A stretch of DNA of 10,478 bases from Clostridiaceae bacterium AF10-41 (GTDB taxonomy: Bacteria > Bacillota > Clostridia > Clostridiales > Clostridiaceae). The stretch spans positions 1-10,478 of the forward strand of contig JAQCTH010000095.1 in NCBI GenBank assembly GCA_027686065.1, read 5' to 3'. How positions within the stretch are numbered: position 1 is the first letter of the stretch; the number at the start of each line of letters is the position of its first letter. The translations under genes were made by a program, and so were the position numbers. Positions 1 through 6,290 of this stretch are shown piece after piece. A model generated the notes under the pieces. That model worked only from the letters and a program-made list of their open reading frames with translations, made no database searches and had not been told where the DNA came from.

Positions 1-833
1 ACATTTTCTATATTCTTTATTCTTTTCCCTTCAATAAATGAACTTGAAGCTGAACCTACACCTAAATAATCATTACATTTCCAATATATTTTATTATGAT
101 AACATTCATATCCTTCTATTGAATAATTAGATATTTCATATTGATTATATCCATATTTTTTTAATATTTTTTTAGTTATGGAATACATTTCTCTTTCTTC
201 ATCTTCTGTAGGTAATATTAATTTATTTCTTTCCCAAAGATTATAAAAAGCTGTATTTTCTTCTATAATTAAGCTATAGGCTGATATGTGCTCTGGTTTT
301 AGCTTCGCTATTTCCTCTAATGATTCTACCCATTCCTCTACCTTTTGATTTGGCAACCCAAACATCAAATCTACATTTATGTTCTTAAACCCTACTTCTC
401 TAGCTAAATTAAAATTATCTTTAAATTGATTAAAACTATGAATTCTTCCTATATCTTTTAGTAGTGAATTTTGTACGGCCTGAAGCCCCATACTAATTCT
501 ATTTACTCCTCCTATTAGCATTGTTTCTAATTTTTCCTTATTCAATGTTCCAGGATTACATTCCATTGTAAATTCCATATCTTTTGATACGTTAAGTTTA
601 TTTATACTTTTCATAAGTTTATCTATTTGATTCATTTCTAAATATGATGGAGTTCCTCCTCCTATGAATATACTCTTTATTTTATATTTTATTGCTTTAT
701 CCTCTATTTCTTTACATAATGCATCAACATAATCTTCTTTAAGATAATCTATTGAGGCATAAGATGGGAAATCACAATAAAAACACTTTTGCTTACAAAA
801 TGGTATATGTATATATAATGATATTTCTTTCAT
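1..833 (-). CDS. hemW: HemW-type radical SAM heme chaperone (partial, C-terminus beyond window)
   Basis: Translating the minus strand from the ATG at 833 gives 277 codons open to the left edge. The family is about 375-380 residues, so roughly 100 are missing. Seen: the radical SAM cluster motif CX3CX2C at C13, C17 and C20, followed by D-F; a GGGTP motif at residues 58-62; GGVNRISMGLQ at 108-118; VDLMFGLP at 154-161; and HNKIYW at 246-251. The HNxxYW box and the Phe two residues after the third Cys (HemN has Cys there) fit HemW rather than coproporphyrinogen dehydrogenase HemN. Family knowledge: HemW is a cytoplasmic 4Fe-4S, SAM-binding protein that binds heme and is thought to deliver it to respiratory proteins. 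An AGAAAGAGAG purine stretch precedes the ATG. In many Firmicutes hemW directly follows lepA and precedes hrcA-grpE-dnaK. Here about 1.7 kb with two other genes separates it from lepA, and it appears to have its own promoter. Confidence 0.9.
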   Translation of the reverse strand, partial: MKEISLYIHIPFCKQKCFYCDFPSYASIDYLKEDYVDALCKEIEDKAIKYKIKSIFIGGGTPSYLEMNQIDKLMKSINKLNVSKDMEFTMECNPGTLNKEKLETMLIGGVNRISMGLQAVQNSLLKDIGRIHSFNQFKDNFNLAREVGFKNINVDLMFGLPNQKVEEWVESLEEIAKLKPEHISAYSLIIEENTAFYNLWERNKLILPTEDEEREMYSITKKILKKYGYNQYEISNYSIEGYECYHNKIYWKCNDYLGVGSASSSFIEGKRIKNIEN

Positions 834-868
834 TTTAAATCTCTCTTTCTATAAACTATTATGTATAT

Positions 869-897
869 ATTATACTTAATTTATATTATTCTGACCA
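869..897 (-). promoter_or_regulatory. Candidate sigma-A promoter of hemW
   Basis: On the minus strand a TGGTCA box (897-892, 4 of 6 matches to TTGACA) is followed after 17 bases by a perfect TATAAT (874-869). Transcription would start near 862, giving a leader of about 30 bases before the hemW ATG. In this AT-rich DNA a -10 match alone would mean little. The correct spacing and position make it credible but unproven. Confidence 0.5.
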
Positions 898-995
898 ACT
901 ATAATAAAGATATGTAAGTTCATTTATTAACGTCCTTAACTCCAAAACAATATAAATTTATATATTAATATAAAATTGAAAAAAGAAAATTATAA

Positions 996-1043
996 AATAA
1001 TCTGTAACTTAACTACTATAAATAGATTATGTTACAGATTATT
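996..1043 (-). terminator. Hairpin with T-rich tail, probable terminator of the bL25-like gene
   Basis: Perfect 13-base inverted repeat: AATAATCTGTAAC at 996-1008 and its complement at 1031-1043, separated by 22 bases that can form a small inner CTAT/ATAG hairpin. On the minus strand the stem is followed by a T-rich run (TTATAATTTTCTTTTTTC); on the plus strand it is followed by A-rich sequence. It lies 14 bases after the stop codon of the 1058-1327 gene, so it most likely ends that transcript and separates it from hemW. Confidence 0.55.
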
Positions 1044-1057
1044 AAATAAAAACTATA

Positions 1058-1327
1058 TTATACTTCTAATAAATCTATATTTATTACATTATGAAATATT
1101 ACATCCTTTTGAACTCGATCTATTCTTGCATCTATTAGAGTACCTTGAAAATTTATCTTAATCTTTGATTTTAATCCATATCTTAAAAGATGTGTTTCTA
1201 ACTTATGGCTAATCATTGATATTAAGCATAATTCTCCATTTCTTTTTTTGATAGTTCCAGTTACAAGCCCTGAATTTCTTAGAACCTTTCCCTTTTTTCT
1301 TATATCTCTTACCTTCGCCTCTAACAT
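1058..1327 (-). CDS. Short bL25-like (Ctc/TL5 family) ribosomal protein domain
   Basis: An 89-residue protein that I assign to the bL25 family by pattern, not by search. The N-terminus has the basic lead-in with LRNSGLVTGTI (residues 16-26), where bL25 has LR-x-x-G-x-V/I-P-A-V-x-Y-G. The middle has an HKLETHLLRYG stretch matching the usual k-e-l-x-k-l-L-x-x-G. The C-terminus has the characteristic V-Q-K-D segment and an ending I-N-I-D-L-L-E-V that corresponds to bL25's H-V-D-F-x-x-V. Known: bL25 binds 5S rRNA in the 50S subunit. The single-domain form is about 95 residues, while Ctc-type forms carry an extra C-terminal domain that is absent here. The start is placed at ATG 1327 because TGAGGT (1340-1335) lies 7 bases upstream. 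An in-frame ATG at 1357 has no SD. The gene is divergent from the patatin-like gene. Divergence from the normal PAVxYG segment leaves open a paralogous, non-ribosomal role. Confidence 0.65.
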   Translation of the reverse strand: MLEAKVRDIRKKGKVLRNSGLVTGTIKKRNGELCLISMISHKLETHLLRYGLKSKIKINFQGTLIDARIDRVQKDVIFHNVINIDLLEV

Positions 1328-1396
1328 ACTATACACCTCACATAATAATTTATTCAATTTAAATATATTTACATTTCCATAATTTAATTACAAATA

Positions 1397-1425
1397 ATTA
1401 TAAATTGCGAAACAAAATATAACCA
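1397..1425 (-). promoter_or_regulatory. Weak promoter candidate for the bL25-like gene
   Basis: On the minus strand TGGTTA (1425-1420) is followed after 17 bases by a perfect TATAAT (1402-1397), about 70 bases before the start codon. The -35 is poor (3 of 6). The same intergenic region must also hold the plus-strand promoter for the patatin-like gene, for which I found no convincing match. Confidence 0.3.
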
Positions 1426-1480
1426 TTTCTGTTGTTTTGAATATATTAATTGTATATTTCTATATAAGGAGATATCAATT

Positions 1481-2392
1481 TTGAAAACTTTTAGGATACT
1501 TGCTTTTGATGGTGGAGGGGTTAAAGGTGCTCTAAGTGTTGAAATTTTAAGTAGAATCTGTGATAAATATCCAAACTTTTTAGATGATGTAGATTTATTT
1601 ACTGGAACTTCCACCGGCTCTATAATAGCTTCACTTTTAGCTAATAAGGTTTCTATTAAAGATCTAAGCTATTTATATAGCGTTCCTGTTGCTAAAAAAA
1701 TTTTTTCTCACTCCCACTTCAATTTATTTCGTCCTAAGTTTAATAATACTAATTTAAAAAATATTATTTCTAACTACTTTCCTGATGATTTTAAGATAGG
1801 AGATCTTAAAAAATATATTTTTATTCCTTCTTTTAATGTAAAGGGAATTACAAGAGATTCTTGGGAACCTATATTCTTTAATAATTTATCTGAAAATCTC
1901 ACTACGAATTTTAGTGTCAAAGATGCAATATTATCAAGTTCAGCTGCTCCTACATACTTTCCATCATATAAAGGCTTTATAGATGGAGGCGTTATTGCTA
2001 ATTCTCCTACTGCCATATCATTGTTGTACACTTTATCAAAATTTAATCATTCCTATGATTTAAAGCAAATAAAATTATTATCTATAGGTACTGGTGATAG
2101 CCCTGAAAGAATCACTAAAAAAACAGATAATTGGGGTGTTTTTCAATGGTCATTTCATCCATTATCTAAAATGAAATCACCACTGCTATCTCTTTTAATG
2201 GATGGAATGACTGATTTAGAAAATATTTATTGTACAGAACTTTTAAAATCCAATTATTTCAGAGTTAATCCAAAGGTTTCTAAATTTATCGAAATGGATT
2301 CTTATAAACTAATTCCTTATCTTAAGTTAATAGCAGGAACTTATGATTTGTCTTTATTATATAGTTATATAGAAAATATTTACCTTAAATAA
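1481..2392 (+). CDS. Patatin-like phospholipase / acyl hydrolase
   Basis: A 303-residue protein with the complete patatin catalytic layout: the glycine-rich oxyanion-hole motif D10-G-G-G-V-K-G16; the nucleophile elbow G-T-S44-T-G with Ser44; and the catalytic-dyad Asp168 in DGG (168-170), followed by V-I-A-N-S-P. The SSSAAPTYFP segment just before it (152-161) is also typical. Family knowledge: patatins hydrolyse acyl ester bonds of membrane lipids using a Ser-Asp dyad. The substrate here cannot be told. There is no signal peptide or membrane segment, so it is probably cytoplasmic or peripheral. Translation starts at TTG 1481, supported by AAGGAGAT (1466-1473) and by the oxyanion motif beginning only 9 residues in. 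It is the only plus-strand gene on the left half, lies between lepA and hemW, and converges on lepA. No cyclic-nucleotide synthase gene is nearby, so nothing supports an anti-phage (CapV-type) role. Confidence 0.9.
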   Translation: MKTFRILAFDGGGVKGALSVEILSRICDKYPNFLDDVDLFTGTSTGSIIASLLANKVSIKDLSYLYSVPVAKKIFSHSHFNLFRPKFNNTNLKNIISNYFPDDFKIGDLKKYIFIPSFNVKGITRDSWEPIFFNNLSENLTTNFSVKDAILSSSAAPTYFPSYKGFIDGGVIANSPTAISLLYTLSKFNHSYDLKQIKLLSIGTGDSPERITKKTDNWGVFQWSFHPLSKMKSPLLSLLMDGMTDLENIYCTELLKSNYFRVNPKVSKFIEMDSYKLIPYLKLIAGTYDLSLLYSYIENIYLK

Positions 2393-2469
2393 TCTTTTAT
2401 TATATGAACAATCTTACCCAACATAAAATATAATAAAGTATTACCACCTTACTCTTATAATTATCTATA

Positions 2470-2508
2470 AAAAAGGCTAAGCATCCTTTTGGAGCTTAGC
2501 CTTTTTTT
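2470..2508. terminator. Bidirectional intrinsic terminator between the patatin-like gene and lepA
   Basis: Stem AAAAAGGCTAAGC (2470-2482) pairs perfectly with 2494-2506 around an 11-base loop, with T runs on both strands. It lies 8 bases beyond the lepA stop on the minus strand and about 80 bases after the patatin stop on the plus strand, so it can serve both converging genes. It also means hemW is not simply read from the lepA transcript. Confidence 0.9.
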
Positions 2509-2515
2509 ATCTAAA

Positions 2516-4324
2516 TTATTTATCTACTTTAAGAACAGCCATGAACGCTTCTTGTGGTATTTCAACAGATCCCACTTGTCTCATTCTCTTCTTTCCTTCT
2601 TTTTGCTTTTCTAATAGTTTTTTCTTTCTTGATATATCTCCGCCATAGCATTTTGCTAAAACGTCTTTTCTCATAGCCTTAACAGTTTCTCTTGCTATTA
2701 TCTTAGATCCAACTGCAGCTTGAATTGGAACTTCGAACATTTGTCTTGGTATTATTTCTTTTAACTTTTCAGCTATTCCTCTTCCTTTTTCATATGCTTT
2801 TTCTCTTGGTACTATCATAGATAGAGCATCTACAACATCACCATTTAACATTATATCAAGCTTAACTAATTCGGTTTGTTTGTATCCTTTAAATTCATAA
2901 TCTAAAGATGCATAACCTCTAGTTCTTGATTTCAATGTATCAAAGAAATCATATACTATTTCATTTAATGGAATATCATAATTAATAGAAACTCTTGTTT
3001 CTTCTAAGTATTGCATGTCAATAAAAGTTCCTCTTCTTTCTTGACACAATTCCATTACAGCTCCTACATAATCAGAAGGGGCTATTATACTTGCTTTTAC
3101 TATAGGTTCTTCCATATATTCTATTTCTGTAGCTTCTGGAAGATTTGTTGGATTTGTAAGTTCAATTATTTCTCCATTAGTTCTTATTACTTTATATATA
3201 ACTGATGGAGCAGTTGTAATAATATCTAAATTAAACTCTCTTTCGATTCTTTCTTGAATTATTTCCATATGCAATAATCCTAAGAATCCACATCTAAAAC
3301 CAAAACCTAAAGCAATAGATGTTTCTGGTTCAAAGTTTAAAGCTGCATCATTTATTTGAAGTTTTTCTAATGCATCTTTAAGTTCCTGATACTTTGCTCC
3401 ATCCACAGGGTATATTCCTGAGTAAACCATAGGTACAGCTGGCTTATATCCTGGTAATGATTCTTTTACAGGTCTATCAGCTTCTGTTATAGTATCCCCA
3501 ACTCTTGCATCTCTTACATTTTTTATTGAAGCTGCGATATAACCTACATCTCCAGCTCTTAATTCATTTATTGGTAAAGTTTTTGGAGTAAACACTCCAA
3601 CTTCAGTTACTTCATATATCTTGTTAGTAGCCATTAATTTAATTTTAGTTCCTGGTTTAACTACACCATCAAAAATTCTAACATATGAAACAACACCTTT
3701 ATAACTATCATAATATGAGTCAAATATTAATGCTTTAAGAGGTGCTTCTTCATCTCCATTTGGAGCTGGTACCTTTGCTACTACTGTTTCTAATACATCT
3801 ACAATATTTAAGCCTGTTTTTGCAGATATCATTGGTGCATCCTGGGCTTCTATTCCTATTATATCTTCTATTTCTTGTTTAACTTCTTCTGGTCTTGCAG
3901 ATTGTAAATCTACTTTATTTATTACTGGAGCTATTTCTAAGTCGTTATTTAATGCTAAATAACAATTAGCTAATGTTTGTGCTTGAACACCTTGTGTGGC
4001 ATCTACAACTAAAACTGCTCCTTCGCATGCAGCTAAACTTCTTGAAACTTCATATGTAAAATCTACATGTCCTGGAGTATCTATTAAGTTTAATATGTAT
4101 TCTTCTCCATTTTCTCTTCTATAGATAAGTCTTGCTGCTTGTGACTTTATTGTTATTCCTCTTTCTCTTTCTATTTCCATATTATCAAGGATTTGCTCTT
4201 CCATCTCTCTTTGAGTAAGCGTTCCTGTGGCTTCTAATAATCTATCAGCTAGGGTTGACTTCCCATGATCTATATGGGCAACTATTGAAAAATTTCTAAT
4301 ATGCTCTTGTCTATTACTACTCAT
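2516..4324 (-). CDS. lepA: Translation elongation factor 4 (LepA), ribosome back-translocase GTPase
   Basis: A 602-residue, full-length LepA/EF4. The GTPase motifs are intact: G1 AHIDHGKST (16-24), G2 region RGITIK (55-60), G3 DTPGH (82-86), G4 NKVD (136-139) and G5 SAK (167-169). The C-terminus carries the LepA-specific domain with the hallmark [22 protein letters not shown] stretch. It acts on the ribosome. Proposed roles are back-translocation under stress and support of initiation or 30S assembly. The gene has its own consensus promoter and a terminator just past the stop. The start at ATG 4324 matches the family's N-terminus, and no other in-frame start exists between it and the upstream in-frame TGA at 4360-4358. 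Unusually, no SD lies near this ATG; the only purine-rich SD-like run (GGGGGTGAAG, 4370-4361) is about 36 bases upstream and fits a short leader ORF instead. Confidence 0.97.
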   Translation of the reverse strand: MSSNRQEHIRNFSIVAHIDHGKSTLADRLLEATGTLTQREMEEQILDNMEIERERGITIKSQAARLIYRRENGEEYILNLIDTPGHVDFTYEVSRSLAACEGAVLVVDATQGVQAQTLANCYLALNNDLEIAPVINKVDLQSARPEEVKQEIEDIIGIEAQDAPMISAKTGLNIVDVLETVVAKVPAPNGDEEAPLKALIFDSYYDSYKGVVSYVRIFDGVVKPGTKIKLMATNKIYEVTEVGVFTPKTLPINELRAGDVGYIAASIKNVRDARVGDTITEADRPVKESLPGYKPAVPMVYSGIYPVDGAKYQELKDALEKLQINDAALNFEPETSIALGFGFRCGFLGLLHMEIIQERIEREFNLDIITTAPSVIYKVIRTNGEIIELTNPTNLPEATEIEYMEEPIVKASIIAPSDYVGAVMELCQERRGTFIDMQYLEETRVSINYDIPLNEIVYDFFDTLKSRTRGYASLDYEFKGYKQTELVKLDIMLNGDVVDALSMIVPREKAYEKGRGIAEKLKEIIPRQMFEVPIQAAVGSKIIARETVKAMRKDVLAKCYGGDISRKKKLLEKQKEGKKRMRQVGSVEIPQEAFMAVLKVDK

Positions 4325-4361
4325 ATATAAAACTACAACCGTGTTCTTGGTTAATAGTCAC
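4317..4361 (-). CDS. Putative 14-codon leader ORF overlapping the lepA start
   Basis: On the minus strand GTG at 4361 opens a frame encoding [14 protein letters not shown] and stopping at TAG 4319-4317, five bases beyond the first base of the lepA ATG (overlap of 8 bases, ATGAGTAG). The run GGGGGTGAA lies just before the GTG, at short spacing (4 bases from the G run). Because lepA has no SD, translation of this leader with termination and re-initiation at the ATG would explain how ribosomes reach lepA. This is inference from arrangement only. A short ORF of this size can occur by chance, and another possibility is direct initiation on an unstructured AT-rich leader. Confidence 0.35.
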   Translation of the reverse strand: MTINQEHGCSFIYE

Positions 4362-4391
4362 TTCACCCCCATTATAATTAAATCAAGGTAA

Positions 4392-4422
4392 ATTATATCA
4401 TAATATCTACGATATGTGTCAA
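4392..4422 (-). promoter_or_regulatory. Sigma-A promoter of lepA
   Basis: On the minus strand a perfect TTGACA (4422-4417) and a perfect TATAAT (4397-4392) are separated by 19 bases, which is longer than the ideal 17. The start would be near 4385, giving a leader of about 60 bases that contains the G-rich run and the leader ORF. lepA therefore looks like an independently transcribed gene. Confidence 0.7.
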
Positions 4423-4470
4423 TATAAATGTACAGCAATTAAAAATTAACAATTACCAACTGATAATTAA

Positions 4471-4506
4471 TAATTTCTAGTTAATTTTTGATTTAACTAG
4501 AAATTA
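4471..4506 (-). terminator. Perfect 14-bp hairpin at the stop codon of the membrane protein gene
   Basis: TAATTTCTAGTTAA (4471-4484) and its exact complement (4493-4506) flank an 8-base loop. On the minus strand the stem begins at the stop codon of the 4504-5034 gene. The tail after the stem (TTAATTATCAG) is only weakly T-rich, so it may be an imperfect terminator or a 3' end stabiliser rather than a strong intrinsic terminator. The next 30 bases down the strand (4470-4441) are AT-rich with imperfect inverted words and no other feature. Confidence 0.45.
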
Positions 4507-5034
4507 ATTAGATTTTTCTAAGAAATCATCTACTATTTTATCTAATTTATCATTATTAGTATTGGTACTTTCTTCTTTTCCTTCAATCTCTGTATTATTT
4601 ACATCTTCTTTATTACCTTCATCTGTTGAATTTGTTTCTTCATTTATTGAGTTTGTTTCTTCATTTTTATTATCATTTTTTATTTTTCCATTAATTTTAT
4701 TCTTTATACTGTTAAACCCACTATATATTTTACTTCCTACCATATATATTTTTTCTGTTACTACATTATCGGTATTTACTTTAAATTCCTTATCTTCTAT
4801 CTTTATAATAGTACTATCATTTTCCAACTGAGAAGTATATATTTTAACCTCTGCATTATCCCTTATGAATTCTTCAAAGTCTTCTCCAAATTCTTCTTTA
4901 ACTAGTTCATAATTATCTTCACCATTCCCTACTGGTGATAATGCTTTAGTATTTACTATGTTTATTTGTATAAATCCTATAAATACCATTAACGAAAATA
5001 TTATTGTTCCTATTAAAACTTTTTTACTAAACAA
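4504..5034 (-). CDS. Unrecognised membrane-anchored protein with acidic Asn/Glu-rich tail
   Basis: I do not recognise this 176-residue protein. Seen: a short basic N-terminus (K4, K5), one hydrophobic segment at about 6-26 that reads as an uncleaved anchor or signal, then a modest soluble region (about 38-115). After that comes a low-complexity tail (about 118-160) rich in N, E, T, S and D with a doubled NEETNS unit at 124-136, ending in a charged helix-like KLDKIVDDFLEKSN. The doubled unit is also a 15-base DNA direct repeat (4631-4645 and 4652-4666). The topology implies that most of the protein is outside the membrane. The start is TTG 5034, with AGGGGGTG about 7 bases upstream; the first internal Met (residue 16) would cut the membrane segment. 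It follows spoIIP on the same strand with 63 bases between, so a sporulation-linked envelope role is possible, but nothing in the protein itself shows this. Confidence 0.75.
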   Translation of the reverse strand: MFSKKVLIGTIIFSLMVFIGFIQINIVNTKALSPVGNGEDNYELVKEEFGEDFEEFIRDNAEVKIYTSQLENDSTIIKIEDKEFKVNTDNVVTEKIYMVGSKIYSGFNSIKNKINGKIKNDNKNEETNSINEETNSTDEGNKEDVNNTEIEGKEESTNTNNDKLDKIVDDFLEKSN

Positions 5035-5073
5035 AAAAGCACCCCCTAGTTTTTTTATTATCTAAAGGATGCT
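5033..5073 (-). terminator. Terminator-like hairpin after spoIIP containing the next gene's SD
   Basis: On the minus strand AGCATCCTTTAG (5073-5062) can pair over all 12 positions with CTAGGGGGTGCT (5049-5038), including three G-U pairs, around a 12-base loop. A run of T follows immediately (5038-5033). It has the form of an intrinsic terminator 25 bases after the spoIIP stop. The same 3' arm holds the GGGGGTG SD of the next gene, and the T run includes the first bases of its TTG start. The site can therefore both end spoIIP transcripts and hide the SD on any that read through. Confidence 0.6.
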
Positions 5074-5085
5074 CATAAATTCCAA
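5057..5085 (-). promoter_or_regulatory. Candidate promoter of the membrane protein gene, inside the hairpin
   Basis: On the minus strand TTGGAA (5085-5080, 4 of 6) and GATAAT (5062-5057, 5 of 6) are 17 bases apart. The -10 box falls in the loop of the 5033-5073 hairpin, so a transcript starting about 7 bases later (near 5050) would lack the 5' arm and leave the SD free. The match is moderate and the DNA is AT-rich. Confidence 0.4.
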
Positions 5086-5097
5086 ATTTTATTCAAT

Positions 5098-6213
5098 TTA
5101 TCTGTTTATGTGTTCTGCTAGAACTCTTGCTATATATTTTGCTGTTAATTTTGCTTCTTGAGCCGTATTTACATTTGCCCCTACTTCTATAAGTGCAAAA
5201 TTATCGCTTAAACTATAATTAATAGACGTAGCTGCAATTTCATATTCATAAGTATTTCTAATTATCCCTGGAAATAAAGTATTTGCTTTATTATATAATT
5301 CATCTACTAAGGCTTTATTAGCTCCGTACCTTGTACTATTTTGTCCAGTAACAAACATCATCTTTGCTAAGTTTTGATTATTCAAATTAACTGTATATAT
5401 ATTTTTTAATTGCTCTGCTTTAGCAGTATCTACTCCATCTCTATGAAGATCTATTATTAATTTAAAATCACCATATTCATTTAGATATTTTTTTAGAGTT
5501 TCATTAGATCTTGAGTAACTTTCATTATAAGAAATACTATGATTTGTTTTATCATGTATTACTGATATTCCATATCCTTCTTCAAGCTCTTTAGTTAGTA
5601 CATCTCCAACCCCAACAACATTGAAGTTACTATCTGTTGTATCACTGCCTGATTCAGCATAGTTTTCCGTTGTATGAGTGTGGAAGATAAGAATTTCTGG
5701 TTTGGAGCTATCTAAAGTTTTCTTTAAACTTGGATCATATGCTGCACTTACTTTATTTAATTCTGCTATTTCTTCTGGCGTCATCTTTGCTATACTATCA
5801 TTTTTTAATGAAAATGGAGTTAATTTTTTAATTGACTCTTGTATTATGGAATTTGCATCACTACTATTAAATAAGCTTATTTCTCTTCCAATTATCCCAT
5901 AAATATTTATTCCTCTTAATCCTATTGCTTCTAATGCTACATTTTTTATTGAAAGATTGTTATCTGCATAGTTTCCCTCATCATATACCTGAGTTTTTAC
6001 TACTGGCATAGTAAAATTTAGCATTTGAACATATGCATACCCACCTCTTTCATTATATTTATTTATTACACTAATAGATCTTATAAAAAACATAACAACT
6101 GCAAATATAATTATTATATATCCAACTCCAAAATTTCCCTTACTAGAAGATGGACTTCCTCTAAGTCTCTTGGATTTTTGTTTATTAGGTATAGCTTGTC
6201 TTAATGAATACAA
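5098..6213 (-). CDS. spoIIP: Stage II sporulation protein P, amidase/endopeptidase of the DMP engulfment machine
   Basis: A 371-residue protein. Seen: a basic N-terminus, one membrane segment at about 30-47, a linker, then the SpoIIP catalytic domain with F-H-T-H-T-T-E-N-Y (first His at 178, Glu183), I-I-D-L-H-R-D-G (His257) and I-E-V-G-A-N-V-N-T (Glu343). These are the conserved putative metal-binding and catalytic blocks of the family. Known: SpoIIP is a membrane-anchored peptidoglycan amidase and endopeptidase that works with SpoIID and SpoIIM to drive engulfment of the forespore. I place the start at TTG 6213. The SD AAGGGGGAG (6228-6220) is 6 bases away from it, whereas the upstream TTG at 6219 (two residues longer) directly abuts the SD. 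No ATG lies before residue 41, which is inside the membrane segment. It follows gpr after about 77 bases, as in other spore-formers. Its SD is buried in a predicted hairpin. Confidence 0.94.
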   Translation of the reverse strand: MYSLRQAIPNKQKSKRLRGSPSSSKGNFGVGYIIIIFAVVMFFIRSISVINKYNERGGYAYVQMLNFTMPVVKTQVYDEGNYADNNLSIKNVALEAIGLRGINIYGIIGREISLFNSSDANSIIQESIKKLTPFSLKNDSIAKMTPEEIAELNKVSAAYDPSLKKTLDSSKPEILIFHTHTTENYAESGSDTTDSNFNVVGVGDVLTKELEEGYGISVIHDKTNHSISYNESYSRSNETLKKYLNEYGDFKLIIDLHRDGVDTAKAEQLKNIYTVNLNNQNLAKMMFVTGQNSTRYGANKALVDELYNKANTLFPGIIRNTYEYEIAATSINYSLSDNFALIEVGANVNTAQEAKLTAKYIARVLAEHINR

Positions 6214-6215
6214 CT

Positions 6216-6257
6216 GCAACTCCCCCTTCTCTATAATATTTATATTAGGGGAGTTAC
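6216..6257 (-). promoter_or_regulatory. SD-sequestering hairpin upstream of spoIIP
   Basis: On the minus strand GTAACTCCCC (6257-6248) pairs with GGGGAGTTGC (6225-6216): eight perfect pairs plus a T-G and an outer G-C, around a 22-base loop that itself holds a TAATA/TATTA mini-hairpin. The 3' arm contains most of the spoIIP SD, and no T run follows, so it is not a terminator. It should block spoIIP translation on mRNA reading through from gpr. A locally started transcript beginning inside the loop would lack the 5' arm. A pair AATAATT (6266-6260) and AATATAAA (6246-6239) with 13 bases between is only a faint sigma-E-like match. Confidence 0.55.
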
Positions 6258-6290
6258 ATAATTATTAATACTTTTTCTAAAATTCTTTTA

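Noticed and set aside
976..1161. Plus-strand open frame over the bL25-like gene
   Set aside because: Leu/Tyr-rich low-complexity translation antisense to a better-supported gene, with no SD; it also runs through the 996-1043 hairpin.
1328..1357. Ten-residue upstream extension of the bL25-like protein (ATG at 1357)
   Set aside because: No SD before 1357, whereas TGAGGT is well placed for ATG 1327 and the family N-terminus begins there.
1774..2031. Open frames antisense to patatin, lepA, spoIIP, gpr and holA
   Set aside because: Shadow frames of strongly supported genes, with hydrophobic or low-complexity translations and no family motifs.
1481..2392. Patatin-like gene as an anti-phage effector (CBASS CapV type)
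   Set aside because: No CD-NTase, accessory or other defence gene lies within the window. The neighbours are housekeeping genes and there is no mobile-element context.
4436..4470. AT-rich stretch of repeated AATTA words between the membrane protein gene and lepA
   Set aside because: It could be part of a dispersed clostridial repeat, but only one copy is in the window and the words are too simple to call.
6239..6266. Sigma-E promoter for spoIIP (AATAATT and AATATAAA)
   Set aside because: Position and biology fit, but the boxes match the consensus too weakly in this AT-rich DNA to list as a feature of its own.
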